Shown here: piece after piece, positions 17,833-26,201 of the stretch | Layout: each line of letters begins with the position of its first letter | Position numbering within the stretch: the first letter of the stretch is position 1 | Assembly: GCF_902499335.1 (NCBI RefSeq) | Contig: NZ_CABVQK010000005.1 | Span: forward strand, 310,001-374,000 | Source: Burkholderia lata | Lineage (GTDB): Bacteria > Pseudomonadota > Gammaproteobacteria > Burkholderiales > Burkholderiaceae | Direction: 5' to 3' | Length of the DNA stretch: 64,000 bases | Position numbers and translations under genes: made by a program | Notes under the pieces: generated by a model | The model's input: only the letters and a program-made list of their open reading frames with translations | Database searches by the model: none | Told to the model about the DNA's origin: nothing

Positions 17833-18534
17833 TCACGCGGCGCCGTCGCGCCCCTTCGGAAACACGCCGTGGCTCATCGCGTCGAGCTGCCGGACGATCT
17901 CCGTGCGCAACTCGGCCGATACCTCGACGCTGTCGAGCAGTTTCGAGATCCACAGCCCGTCGGCGGCGAGCCGGCAGATCATCAAGGTCGCGGCCTGCTC
18001 GAGCGGCACCGGGTCGGGCCGCGTCCATTCGCGCATCGGCACCGACCATCGCTCGCGCGTGTCCTGGTCGGTAATCATCGACGCAACCAGCACGCGCAGC
18101 ACATCGGTGCTCGCGGCCGGATGCGACTCGTCCAGCACCGCATGCACGTACGCCCGTGCCGCCGCACCGGCGCCGTCGGCATCCGCCGCCACCCGCGCGA
18201 CCATCTGCGCGGCGAACCGCTCGGTCGCCTGACCGAACAGCGCATCCAGCAACCCCTGCTTGTTCGCGAAGTGATACTGCAGCGCGCCCTTCGTCACGCC
18301 GGCGCGCTCGGCCACCGCATCGAGCGTCAACGCGGCCACGCCGTGATGTGTCGCGATTTCCGATGCGGCTGCCAGCAACTGCGCGCGCACCTGATCAGGC
18401 GCTTTTTTTCGACGCACGCCGGCGGTGGCGACGGCCGGCGCCGAGGATGCCTCAGGCGCCCGCGCACCGGCCGTTCCAGCCGGTTCGACGGGCGCGGACG
18501 CATCGTGCGGCGCGGGTTCGAGGTGTGTTTTCAT
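17833..18534 (-). CDS. TetR-family transcriptional regulator
   Basis: A 233-residue regulator. After a low-complexity, Ala/Pro-rich N-terminal tail of about 50 residues comes a TetR DNA-binding domain with the helix-turn-helix signature LTLDAVAERAGVTKGALQYHF, shortened here to its recognition part VTKGALQYHF, followed by a variable ligand-binding domain. The start ATG at 18534 is likely; an alternative ATG at 18573 would run into the promoter. It is divergent from squalene-hopene cyclase with only some 55-65 bases between starts, so it probably represses or senses a ligand for that gene and itself. It converges on the thioesterase gene with a 66-base gap. Confidence 0.9.
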   Translation of the reverse strand: MKTHLEPAPHDASAPVEPAGTAGARAPEASSAPAVATAGVRRKKAPDQVRAQLLAAASEIATHHGVAALTLDAVAERAGVTKGALQYHFANKQGLLDALFGQATERFAAQMVARVAADADGAGAAARAYVHAVLDESHPAASTDVLRVLVASMITDQDTRERWSVPMREWTRPDPVPLEQAATLMICRLAADGLWISKLLDSVEVSAELRTEIVRQLDAMSHGVFPKGRDGAA

Positions 18535-18573
18535 GGTGCGGATGGTAGCACCCGGGCGTCTCGATATAAACAT

Positions 18574-18583
18574 TCCGGCCGGA
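18574..18583. promoter_or_regulatory. Palindrome TCCGGCCGGA, possible TetR operator
   Basis: A perfect ten-base palindrome in the short space between the divergent TetR and squalene-hopene cyclase starts, next to a TATAAA-like box at about 18565-18570. Position makes it the best operator candidate; in GC-rich DNA such a palindrome can occur by chance. Confidence 0.35.
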
Positions 18584-18587
18584 TGGT

Positions 18588-20642
18588 ATGATCCGCCGCA
18601 TGACTACACCCACCCCTTCCCCCTGGTCCGCGCTCGACACCGCCATCGCCCGTGGACGCGACGCCCTCATGCGTCTCCAGCAGCCCGACGGCAGCTGGTG
18701 TTTCGAACTCGAATCCGACGCGACGATCACCGCGGAATACATCCTGATGATGCATTTCATGGACAAGATCGACGACATCCGCCAGGAGAAGATGGCGCGC
18801 TACCTGCGCGCGACCCAGCGGCTCGACACGCACGGCGGCTGGGCGCTGTACGTCGACGGCGATCCGGACGTGTCGTGCAGCGTAAAGGCGTACTTCGCGT
18901 TGAAGGCGGCCGGCGACAGCGAACACGCGCCGCACATGATCCGCGCGCGCGACGCGATCCTGAAGCTCGGCGGCGCGGCACGCTCGAACGTGTTCACGCG
19001 CATCCTGCTCGCGACGTTCGGCCAGGTGCCGTGGCGCGCCGCGCCGTTCATGCCGATCGAATTCGTGCTGTTCCCGAAGTGGGTGCCGATCTCGATGTAC
19101 AAGGTCGCGTACTGGGCGCGCACGACGATGGTGCCGCTGCTCGTGCTGTGTTCGCTGAAGGCGCGCGCCCGCAATCCGCGCAACATCTCGATCCACGAGC
19201 TGTTCGTCACGCCGCCGGACGAGGAGCGTCAATACTTCCCGCCCGCGCGCGGCATGCGCAGGCTGTTCCTCGCGCTCGACCGCACGGTGCGTCATGTCGA
19301 GCCGCTGATGCCGAAGGGCCTGCGGCAGCGCGCGATCCGCCATGCCGAGGCGTGGTGCGCGGAGCGCATGAACGGCGAGGACGGGCTCGGCGGCATCTTC
19401 CCGCCGATCGTGTATGCCAATCAGATGATGCAGGTGCTCGGCTACCCGGACGATCACCCGCTGCGTCGCGACTGCGACGCTGCGCTGGACAAGCTGCTGG
19501 TCACGCGGCCCGACGGCAGCATGTATTGCCAGCCGTGCCTGTCGCCGGTGTGGGATACCGCATGGAGCACGATGGCGCTCGAGCAGGCGCGCGGCGTGGC
19601 GGTGCCGGAAGACGGCGAGCCGGACGACGCACGGCGCGCACTCGACGCACGCATCACGCGCGCATACGACTGGCTGGCCGAACGACAGGTGAACGACCTG
19701 CGCGGCGACTGGATCGAGAACGCGCCGGCCGACGTTCAACCGGGCGGATGGGCATTCCAGTACGCGAACCCGTATTACCCCGACATCGACGACACGGCAG
19801 TCGTCACAGCGATGCTCGATCGCCGCGGCCGCACGCATCGCAACGCGGACGGCACGAACCCGTATGCGCCGCGTGTCGCGCGCGCGCTCGACTGGATGCG
19901 CGGGCTGCAATCGCGCAACGGCGGCTTCGCGGCGTTCGATGCCGACTGCGACCGCCTGTACCTGAACGCGATCCCGTTCGCCGATCACGGCGCACTGCTC
20001 GATCCGCCGACCGAGGACGTGTCGGGCCGCGTGCTGCTGTGCTTCGGCGTGACCAAACGTGCGGACGAACGCGCGTCGGTCGCGCGCTGCATCGACTACG
20101 TGAAGCGCACGCAGCAGCCCGACGGCAGCTGGTGGGGCCGCTGGGGCACGAACTACATCTACGGTACGTGGAGCGTGCTGGCCGGCCTCGCGCTTGCCGG
20201 CGAGGACAAGTCGCAGCCGTATATCGCCCGCGCGATCGAATGGCTGCGCTCGCGACAGCATGCGGACGGCGGCTGGGGCGAGACGAACGACAGCTATATC
20301 GACCCGAAGCTGAGCGGCACCAATGGCGGCGAGAGCACGTCGAACTTCACCGCGTGGGCGCTGCTCGCGCAGATGGCGTTCGGCGACTGCGAATCCGATT
20401 CGGTGAAGCGCGGCATCGCGTATCTGCAGTCGGTCCAGCAGGAAGACGGCTTCTGGTGGCACCGCTCGCACAATGCGCCGGGCTTTCCGCGCATCTTCTA
20501 CCTGAAGTATCACGGCTATACCGCGTACTTCCCGCTGTGGGCGCTCGCGCGCTATCGGCGGCTTGCGGGTGCGGCGGCAGCACGGGCTTCGGCCCCGCGC
20601 GGTGCTGCGGCAGTCGCCGCAACGGACACGGCCGTCGCCTGA
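18588..20642 (+). CDS. shc: Squalene-hopene cyclase
   Basis: A 684-residue (680 if the ATG at 18600 is used) squalene-hopene cyclase, the enzyme that folds squalene into hopene, the parent of bacterial hopanoids in the membrane. The catalytic DxDD motif is DIDD at 399-402, and several QW-type repeats are visible (QQPDGSWCFE near 31, QSRNGGFAAFD in the second half, QQPDGSWWGRWG, QHADGGWGETN, QQEDGFWWHR). Length fits the family. No hpn genes adjoin it, so the rest of the hopanoid pathway lies elsewhere. Divergent TetR gene suggests local control. In Burkholderia hopanoids are known to contribute to membrane stability and polymyxin tolerance. Confidence 0.96.
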   Translation: MIRRMTTPTPSPWSALDTAIARGRDALMRLQQPDGSWCFELESDATITAEYILMMHFMDKIDDIRQEKMARYLRATQRLDTHGGWALYVDGDPDVSCSVKAYFALKAAGDSEHAPHMIRARDAILKLGGAARSNVFTRILLATFGQVPWRAAPFMPIEFVLFPKWVPISMYKVAYWARTTMVPLLVLCSLKARARNPRNISIHELFVTPPDEERQYFPPARGMRRLFLALDRTVRHVEPLMPKGLRQRAIRHAEAWCAERMNGEDGLGGIFPPIVYANQMMQVLGYPDDHPLRRDCDAALDKLLVTRPDGSMYCQPCLSPVWDTAWSTMALEQARGVAVPEDGEPDDARRALDARITRAYDWLAERQVNDLRGDWIENAPADVQPGGWAFQYANPYYPDIDDTAVVTAMLDRRGRTHRNADGTNPYAPRVARALDWMRGLQSRNGGFAAFDADCDRLYLNAIPFADHGALLDPPTEDVSGRVLLCFGVTKRADERASVARCIDYVKRTQQPDGSWWGRWGTNYIYGTWSVLAGLALAGEDKSQPYIARAIEWLRSRQHADGGWGETNDSYIDPKLSGTNGGESTSNFTAWALLAQMAFGDCESDSVKRGIAYLQSVQQEDGFWWHRSHNAPGFPRIFYLKYHGYTAYFPLWALARYRRLAGAAAARASAPRGAAAVAATDTAVA

Positions 20643-20650
20643 GCGGTAAC

Positions 20651-20671
20651 GTGACGGCGCAACGCCGTCAC
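20651..20671. terminator. Hairpin between convergent shc and ankyrin genes
   Basis: Nine-base perfect stem (GTGACGGCG / CGCCGTCAC) with a three-base loop directly after the shc stop and overlapping the end of the opposing gene. It lacks a T-run on either strand, so intrinsic termination is only partly supported. Confidence 0.5.
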
Positions 20672-21330
20672 ACGAAGCCTTCATCGACCAGCGTGCTGCC
20701 GTGCGCCGTGATCTCGTGCCGCTGGCCCGAGCCGCCGACCACGCGGCTCCAGCTTGCGGATACGAGCACGGCTGCGGCGCCGTCGGTGCGCAGCGCATAG
20801 TCGAACCCGCCGTACATGCCCGGCACCGCGAACCATACGCGTTCGGCCTGCGCGCCGAGTTCAAGCAGCGGTTCGAGTTCGGGCAGGCGCAGCGCGTCGA
20901 CGCGCAGGTGGGCGATGCGGCCGCGAATCATGTCGTGGAAGTGGCGCTGGATGTCACGCAGCGTTTCGTCGGGCACGAAGCGTCGCGGCTGCGGCGTCAG
21001 CAGATCGACGAGATGTCGATGCCCGCGCTGCTCGGCAATATCGACCGGGCGTGCACCACGTGCATCGCGCAGCATGCGCCATGCGCCGAGCTGCAACAGC
21101 TCGACGACAACCTCTTTCGGCGCGCCGCTGTAAGCCGCCTGATGCAGCAGTGTATAGAGCGACGAGCCGCCCAGCCGTGTCGTGTTGACGAGCCTGGACT
21201 GTTTCGCAACGAGATCCAGCATCGTCGCCCAGTCGCCGTTGCGTGCAGCATCGGCCAACGCGTGCCGGCGCGCGACCTCCGCTTCGTCAAGTACGTCGGC
21301 GCGCGTGATTCCATCCCATGTGAGGCTCAA
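20668..21330 (-). CDS. Ankyrin-repeat protein
   Basis: About 220 residues. The middle has ankyrin-type segments (SSLYTLLHQAAYSGAPKEVVVELLQLGA, of which LHQAAYSGAP is the diagnostic core, and a second RPVDIAEQRGHRHLVDLL), preceded by a helical pair typical of a capping repeat. The C-terminal 80 residues have no recognisable domain. I prefer the TTG at 21330 as start because AGGAGAG lies just upstream; the ATG at 21357 would add nine mostly charged residues and has no ribosome site. Likely a cytoplasmic protein-binding partner; function unknown. It converges on shc and is divergent from the small cupin gene. Confidence 0.8.
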   Translation of the reverse strand: MSLTWDGITRADVLDEAEVARRHALADAARNGDWATMLDLVAKQSRLVNTTRLGGSSLYTLLHQAAYSGAPKEVVVELLQLGAWRMLRDARGARPVDIAEQRGHRHLVDLLTPQPRRFVPDETLRDIQRHFHDMIRGRIAHLRVDALRLPELEPLLELGAQAERVWFAVPGMYGGFDYALRTDGAAAVLVSASWSRVVGGSGQRHEITAHGSTLVDEGFV

Positions 21331-21531
21331 CCGTCTCTCCTTTCGTCTCTCGCGCATGCAGCTGCCGCGTCGTCCGCTGATCATAAGCGTTCGTCAAGGC
21401 CGTGCGATCGCGCATCGCCACGCCGGGCCGTGATCCCGCGACGCCGGCAACCGCCAATCCCTCGCGCAAATATGGAATCATGCGAACGCGCCATCGGCGC
21501 GTTCATTTCACTTCGACGAAGGATGCCAGCC

Positions 21532-21903
21532 GTGCTCGACATTTCCGCCATCACCGATGCCCTCACCCCGAACGGCGAACCGGTGCAATACCGCGTGCCG
21601 CCCGAGAAGCTGATTGCCGGCGACCCGCTGCAGACGCTCACCCCCGGCTTCGCGAGCCCGTGCGGCCGCTTCTCGACCGGCATCTGGGAAAGCACGCCCG
21701 GCTGCTGGCACGTCGCGTACACCGAAGCCGAATACTGCGAGATCCTGGAAGGCACGTCGGTGATCACCGACGAGGAAGGCAACGCGAAAACCCTTCGCGC
21801 CGGCCATCGCTTCGTGATTCCGCCGGGCTTTCGCGGCACGTGGGAAGTCGTCGAACGCACACGGAAAATCTTCGTCGCCTACGACGAGCAGCCGCCCGAA
21901 TAA
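21532..21903 (+). CDS. Small cupin-domain protein (cupin_3 type)
   Basis: A 123-residue single-cupin protein. The barrel is recognisable from GRFSTGIWESTPGCW, the YCEILEGTSVITDE strand pair and the AGHRFVIPPGFRGTWEV segment, typical of the cupin_3 (DUF861) group, whose substrates are mostly unknown. GTG at 21532 is favoured because AAGGA lies eight bases upstream; ATG at 21523 is in frame but has no room for a ribosome site. It has its own promoter space opposite the ankyrin gene and precedes a LysR regulator by 122 bases. Confidence 0.85.
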   Translation: MLDISAITDALTPNGEPVQYRVPPEKLIAGDPLQTLTPGFASPCGRFSTGIWESTPGCWHVAYTEAEYCEILEGTSVITDEEGNAKTLRAGHRFVIPPGFRGTWEVVERTRKIFVAYDEQPPE

Positions 21904-22025
21904 GCGGTGACCGCGGCGCGGTGCACGCCACATCGCGCCCCAATTTGCCACGCACATCCACGCCGATGACATGGAATTGACACACGCGGCCGGTAATTTC
22001 CGCTCGTCTCGTCCAGTGTGTCGCC

Positions 22026-22913
22026 ATGCTTGCCCTGCTTCTCGCCGCCTTCTACGAAACCGCCCGCCAGGGAAGCGTGACCGCGGCCGCGAAGCGCCTC
22101 GACGTGAGCCAGCCGACGATCACGTCGCGCATCCAGCAGCTCGAGCGCCATTACGGCGTCGAGCTGTTCCATCGCCGCGGCAACCGTCTCGATCTCAGCG
22201 ACGCAGGCGCGTCGCTGATGCCGATGATCGGCCAGATGCTGCAGATGGAGAACGATATCGATTTCGCGCTGCGCAACGAGCGCGAACTGCATACCGGCAA
22301 CCTGCGCGTCGGCACCACCGGCCCGTTCTACATCCTGCCCGCGATCGCCGCGTTCCGGCGCCAGTATCCGGCCGTGAAGATCAGTATCGAGATCGGCAAC
22401 TCGCAGCAGGTGCTCGACGCGCTCGTCGATTTTCGCTGCGATGTTGCCGTGTCGTCGCAGCGCGACGACGATCCGCGTTTCGTGCGGCATACGATCGCGA
22501 ACGATCCGCTCGTGCTGGTCGTGCACCGTTCGCATCGGCTCGCCGCGCGCGAGTCGGTCGCGCTCGCCACACTGGCCGGCGAGACGCTGCTGCTGCGCGA
22601 AGCCGGCTCGCGCACGCGCGCGCTGATGGAGCACGTGCTGAAGCACGCGGGCATCGGGCTGCCCGCGAACGCGATCGAGCTCGGCAGCCGCGAAGCGATC
22701 CGCGAAGCCGTGCGGCACGACATGGGCTGCACGCTGATGCCGCGCGGCGAGGTCGGCGCGCATCCGGAACTGCGCGCGGTCGCGTTCGTCGACGATCTGC
22801 CGCCGATGCACGAATACCTGTACTACCTCGACGCGCGCGCCGGCACGCGGCTGATTACCGCGTTCATGGCCAACGTCGAACGCCACGACGAAAGCACGCG
22901 GGCCCGCGCGTGA
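22026..22913 (+). CDS. LysR-family transcriptional regulator
   Basis: A 295-residue LysR-type regulator with the N-terminal winged helix-turn-helix (GSVTAAAKRLDVSQPTITSR, with core AAKRLDVSQP at 18-27) and a periplasmic-binding-protein-like effector domain starting near TGNLRVGTTGP. It is convergent with the broken HAD gene, 12 bases away, and downstream of the cupin. Its target is not evident; LysR regulators often control a divergent neighbour, but here the upstream gene runs in the same direction. Confidence 0.93.
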   Translation: MLALLLAAFYETARQGSVTAAAKRLDVSQPTITSRIQQLERHYGVELFHRRGNRLDLSDAGASLMPMIGQMLQMENDIDFALRNERELHTGNLRVGTTGPFYILPAIAAFRRQYPAVKISIEIGNSQQVLDALVDFRCDVAVSSQRDDDPRFVRHTIANDPLVLVVHRSHRLAARESVALATLAGETLLLREAGSRTRALMEHVLKHAGIGLPANAIELGSREAIREAVRHDMGCTLMPRGEVGAHPELRAVAFVDDLPPMHEYLYYLDARAGTRLITAFMANVERHDESTRARA

Positions 22914-22925
22914 CAACGCGTGTGC

Positions 22926-23608
22926 TCACACCGTTTCGAACAGCTCCACGATCTGCCAGTCACGTGCCGTCGCCAGCACACGCAGCCGCTCGTCCGGATT
23001 GGTTGCGACCGCATCGGTGACGCGCTCGAGCAGCGGGATGTCGTTGTGCGAATCGCTGTAGAACCAGCTGCGCTCGAAGTCGGACCACGCGAGCCCGAGT
23101 GACGCGAGCCACGCGTCGGTACGCACGATCTTCCCTTCCCGATAGCTCGGCACGCCGGCCGCCCCGTATAGCGCGAATCGGGGCGCCCGTCGACGGTTTC
23201 GAGCTCGCACGCGATCAGCGCATCGATGCCGAACGCGCGCGCGATCGGCCGCGTGATGAACGCATTCGTCGCGGTGACGACGCAGCACAGGTCACCGCGC
23301 GCGCGATGATGACGCACGAGCTCGAGCGCGGCGGGCGAGATCGCGGGCCGCACGACGTCGGCCATGAAGCACGCGTGCCAGTGCGCGAGACGTTCCCGCG
23401 AATAGCGGGCGAGCGGCGCGAGCATGTTGCACAGGTGCGCATGGATGTCGAGCGTGCCGGCCGCGTAACCGGCCGAGAACGCGGCGTCGATGCGGGCGAA
23501 TTCGGCCGCGTCGATAAGGCCATGCTCGACCATGAAATGGCCCCAGGCCTGGTCGCTGTCGAACGGAATGAGGGTGAAGTCGAGATCGAAAAGCGCGAGT
23601 TGCGTCAT
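22926..23608 (-). pseudogene. HAD-superfamily (SerB-like, HAD-IB) phosphatase, frameshifted
   Basis: The N-terminal part (from ATG 23608) has the HAD nucleophile motif FDLDFTLIPFDSD, the VVTATN motif II segment and CELETVDGR. The C-terminal part (GVPSYREGKIVRTDAW, then WFYSDSHNDIPLLE motif III/IV) is in another frame. The frame changes in the C4 run at 23162-23165 on the plus strand. Adding one base there restores a continuous product of about 227 residues reading YTGAAGVPSYREGK across the junction, the usual spacing of this family. Either a real recent inactivation or a sequencing/assembly error in a homopolymer. No other damage is seen, which favours error or very recent loss. Confidence 0.85.
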
Positions 23609-23640
23609 CGAATGAAGCGTCGTGTGAACGGGAATGAATG

Positions 23641-23674
23641 AAAAACGCGCGGCCCCGTCGAATCGAGGCCGCGC
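23641..23674 (-). terminator. Intrinsic terminator after phospholipase C gene
   Basis: An eight-base GC stem (GCGCGGCC / GGCCGCGC, loop of 12) followed on the minus strand by GTTTTT. Placed about 75 bases past the phospholipase stop and before the HAD gene. Confidence 0.7.
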
Positions 23675-23681
23675 ACAAAAA

Positions 23682-23711
23682 GCCGCCGGCGCGGGTCGGC
23701 GCGCCGGCGGC
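23682..23711. terminator. Strong GC hairpin preceding the terminator
   Basis: Twelve-base perfect inverted repeat (GCCGCCGGCGCG / CGCGCCGGCGGC) with a six-base loop, between the phospholipase stop and the T-tailed hairpin. It lacks its own T-run; probably part of a double terminator or an mRNA 3'-end stabiliser. Confidence 0.6.
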
Positions 23712-23749
23712 AACCGGTGATGCGACGCCGGCCGTGCGGCCGGCGCCCG

Positions 23750-25891
23750 TCAGCTGGACACGCCCATCGCCGGATCGCTGATGCTGTCCTTGCCGGTCTC
23801 GACGCGGCCCGCGAAGCGGCGCACAAGGCCGTTCTCGGCCGTCAGCGTGAAGTCGTACCAGCCGCTCGACGCGGCAAGCGTCCAGTACGGCTCGACCTGC
23901 ATCCCGGCCGGTACCGCGTAACTCCACGGGCCGTCGGTGCGATACGCGTTCGACGTGACCGTGACCTGGCTCGCCGCGTTGCCGACGTTCATGATCGTCA
24001 GGTACACGGCGTCGTTCGCCGGGTCGTAGCACACGCGGATCTCCGGCACGGGCCCGCTCGCCGCCTTCGCGACGTTGCCCTGGAATTCGCGCAGGAAGCC
24101 GTTCGGCCCGAGTACCCACAGATCGTAGTTGCCCGCATCGTCGGCCACCGCGCGCCACGAATCCGACAACTGCTTGCCCGCCTCGACCGTATAGCGGCGC
24201 GGCGCGCGATCGAGATGCAGCTTGTCGTACACGTGGAACACCGCACCGGCCGTGCCGGTATTGCTGAACGTGAGCCACACCAGCCCGCCCGATACATCGG
24301 CGCTCGCGCTCGTGTGCAGCTCGTACGGCAGCGCGCGCGACGGACGCGTGCCGGCCGGCTGCGTCGGCATCTGCTGCGAACCGACCGACGGCACCGGCAC
24401 CGCGCCCTGCAGGCTTTGCTGCACGTGCTGCGCATCGGCCGCGGCCTTGGTCGGCGCCGGGAACGACGTCGTCGGGTTGCCGTTCGGGTTCTTGAAGTTG
24501 AAGGCCGACGTCAGGTCGCCGCACACCGCGCGACGCCACGGGCTGATGTTCGGCTCCTGCACGCCGAAGCGCTGCTCGATGAAGCGCAGCACCGACGTAT
24601 GGTCGAACACCTCGGAGTTGACCCAGCCGCCCGTGCTCCACGGCGACACGACGAACATCGGCACGCGCGGTCCCGGCCCGTACGGGCGTCCGTCCGGCGC
24701 GAGCGGCGACGAATCGCCGGGCGGATTCGGCACGGTGAAGTACTCGTACTGCGTGGTCACGGTCGACTTGCCCGCGTACGTGCCGTCCGCGTTGCGCGAC
24801 GGCGCGTTCGGCGGCGGCATGTGATCGAAGAAACCGTCGTTCTCGTCGTAGTTCACGATGAGCACGGTCTTGCTCCACACGTCCGGGTTCGCGGTCAGCG
24901 TGTCGAGCAGGCGCTGCAGGTAGTACGCGCCCTGCCCCGGCGTCGACGCGCCCGGGTGCTCGCAGTACGCGGTGGGCGACACGATCCAGCTCACCTGCGG
25001 CATCCGGTTCGCCGCGATGTCGTCGGCGAGCGACTGCAGGAAGCCGCCGTCGGGCATCGTGTTGCCGATCCCCTTGTACAGCGGCGACAGCGCTTCCATC
25101 GCGGGCGTATAGGGCGCGTTCGGCGAGCCCGGCACCGTCTCGTTGACCTTGCGGAACGTCGCGAAGCCCGCGAGCGGGTTGTCGGTGTAGTTGTCCGGCA
25201 TGTTCTGGTAGACCTTCCAGCTCACGGCGGCCGCCTGCAGGCGCTCCGGGTAGGTCGTCCACGTCAGGCCCGTCTTCGACGAACCGAGGCCGTCCCAGCC
25301 GTCGTTGTTCACGACGGCCACGTTCGACGATGCCGTCGGGCCGTTGGTGCCGGTCCACAGGAAGATCCGGTTCGAGTTGGTGCCGCCGTGCAGCGAGCAG
25401 TGATACGCGTCGCACAGCGTGAACGCGTTCGCCAGCGCGAAGTGGAACGGCAGGTCGGACTGGCGCAGATAGCCCATCGACGCGTCGCCCTTCGACGCGG
25501 GCCACGCGGTCATCCGGCCGTTGTCCCACGCCGAGTGCGAATCGGTCCACGAGTGCGCGCCGCCGACGAGCAGCGCGTTGCCCTTCGTGCTGTCGAGGTA
25601 GAACGGCAGCACCGGGCGCTTGCCGTCGTTCTGCTGCCACACGGGCGTGCCGCCCGGCTGCGGGATCGTCAGGCGGTCGCCGAAGCCGCGCACGCCGGGC
25701 ATCGTGCCGAAGTAATGGTCGAACGAGCGGTTTTCCTGCATGAAGATCACGACGTGCTGCACGTCGTTGATCGTGCCGGTCTGGTTGTTGGCCGGAATCG
25801 CGAGCGCGCGCCGGATGGCCGGCGGGAACATCGAGAAGGCCGTGCCGGCGGCGGCGGCACGGAGAAACGAACGGCGGTCGATGGAAGTCAT
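23750..25891 (-). CDS. plcN: Tat-exported phosphocholine-specific phospholipase C
   Basis: 713 residues, the size of Burkholderia/Pseudomonas PlcN-type enzymes that hydrolyse phosphatidylcholine to diacylglycerol and phosphocholine outside the cell. The N-terminus has a twin-arginine signal (DRRSFLRAAAAG), followed by the phosphoesterase core with MQENRSFDHYFGTM near 51-64, the HCSLHGGTNSNR region, VNYDENDGFFDHMPPP and the FDHTSVLRFIE motif. Two C-terminal DUF756-type beta domains follow (about 500-700). It is the last gene of a three-gene set, 37 bases after a small lipoprotein gene. PlcN paralogues are common in this genus and often respond to phosphate; no Pho box was recognised here. The symbol is by family resemblance. 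Confidence 0.92.
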   Translation of the reverse strand: MTSIDRRSFLRAAAAGTAFSMFPPAIRRALAIPANNQTGTINDVQHVVIFMQENRSFDHYFGTMPGVRGFGDRLTIPQPGGTPVWQQNDGKRPVLPFYLDSTKGNALLVGGAHSWTDSHSAWDNGRMTAWPASKGDASMGYLRQSDLPFHFALANAFTLCDAYHCSLHGGTNSNRIFLWTGTNGPTASSNVAVVNNDGWDGLGSSKTGLTWTTYPERLQAAAVSWKVYQNMPDNYTDNPLAGFATFRKVNETVPGSPNAPYTPAMEALSPLYKGIGNTMPDGGFLQSLADDIAANRMPQVSWIVSPTAYCEHPGASTPGQGAYYLQRLLDTLTANPDVWSKTVLIVNYDENDGFFDHMPPPNAPSRNADGTYAGKSTVTTQYEYFTVPNPPGDSSPLAPDGRPYGPGPRVPMFVVSPWSTGGWVNSEVFDHTSVLRFIEQRFGVQEPNISPWRRAVCGDLTSAFNFKNPNGNPTTSFPAPTKAAADAQHVQQSLQGAVPVPSVGSQQMPTQPAGTRPSRALPYELHTSASADVSGGLVWLTFSNTGTAGAVFHVYDKLHLDRAPRRYTVEAGKQLSDSWRAVADDAGNYDLWVLGPNGFLREFQGNVAKAASGPVPEIRVCYDPANDAVYLTIMNVGNAASQVTVTSNAYRTDGPWSYAVPAGMQVEPYWTLAASSGWYDFTLTAENGLVRRFAGRVETGKDSISDPAMGVSS

Positions 25892-25928
25892 GGTCGAGAA
25901 GGAAGGTCGTCCCGGAAAGGCGCGCGCG

Positions 25929-26189
25929 TCACGGCGCGCAGCGCAGCTGCGAGTTCAGCAACGGCGACGGCAGCGCCGCCGTGCCCGACGCGGGGCACGG
26001 GCCGGCGCCCGGCGCCACGACGATCGGCACGGGCGCGCTCGCGCCGCCCGCGCCTGCCGGCGCGGCGTTCGCCTTCGCGGCGCTCGCGGCCGTGCCGCCC
26101 GAATCGTCGCCGCCGCAACCGGCGACCAGCGCGCTCAGCACGCAGGCGGCGAGCGCGACGCGCACGCGGCGCAGGTTCGTCATGTTCAT
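25929..26189 (-). CDS. Small Ala/Gly-rich lipoprotein
   Basis: An 86-residue protein with a clear lipoprotein signal (charged RRVR, hydrophobic stretch, lipobox LVAGC at about 21-25), then a Gly/Asp/Ala-rich linker and a short tail with two Cys. ATG at 26189 follows GGAG. It sits between the phosphatase-superfamily lipoprotein (12-base gap) and phospholipase C (37-base gap), so it is co-transcribed; it could be an export or retention partner of one of them. No known domain. Confidence 0.75.
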   Translation of the reverse strand: MNMTNLRRVRVALAACVLSALVAGCGGDDSGGTAASAAKANAAPAGAGGASAPVPIVVAPGAGPCPASGTAALPSPLLNSQLRCAP

Positions 26190-26201
26190 GTCGGCACTCC
26201 G

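Noticed and set aside
23292..25640. 782-residue minus-strand frame overlapping phospholipase C
   Set aside because: Arg-rich shadow of the phospholipase gene in another frame; the true frame carries the Tat signal and catalytic motifs.
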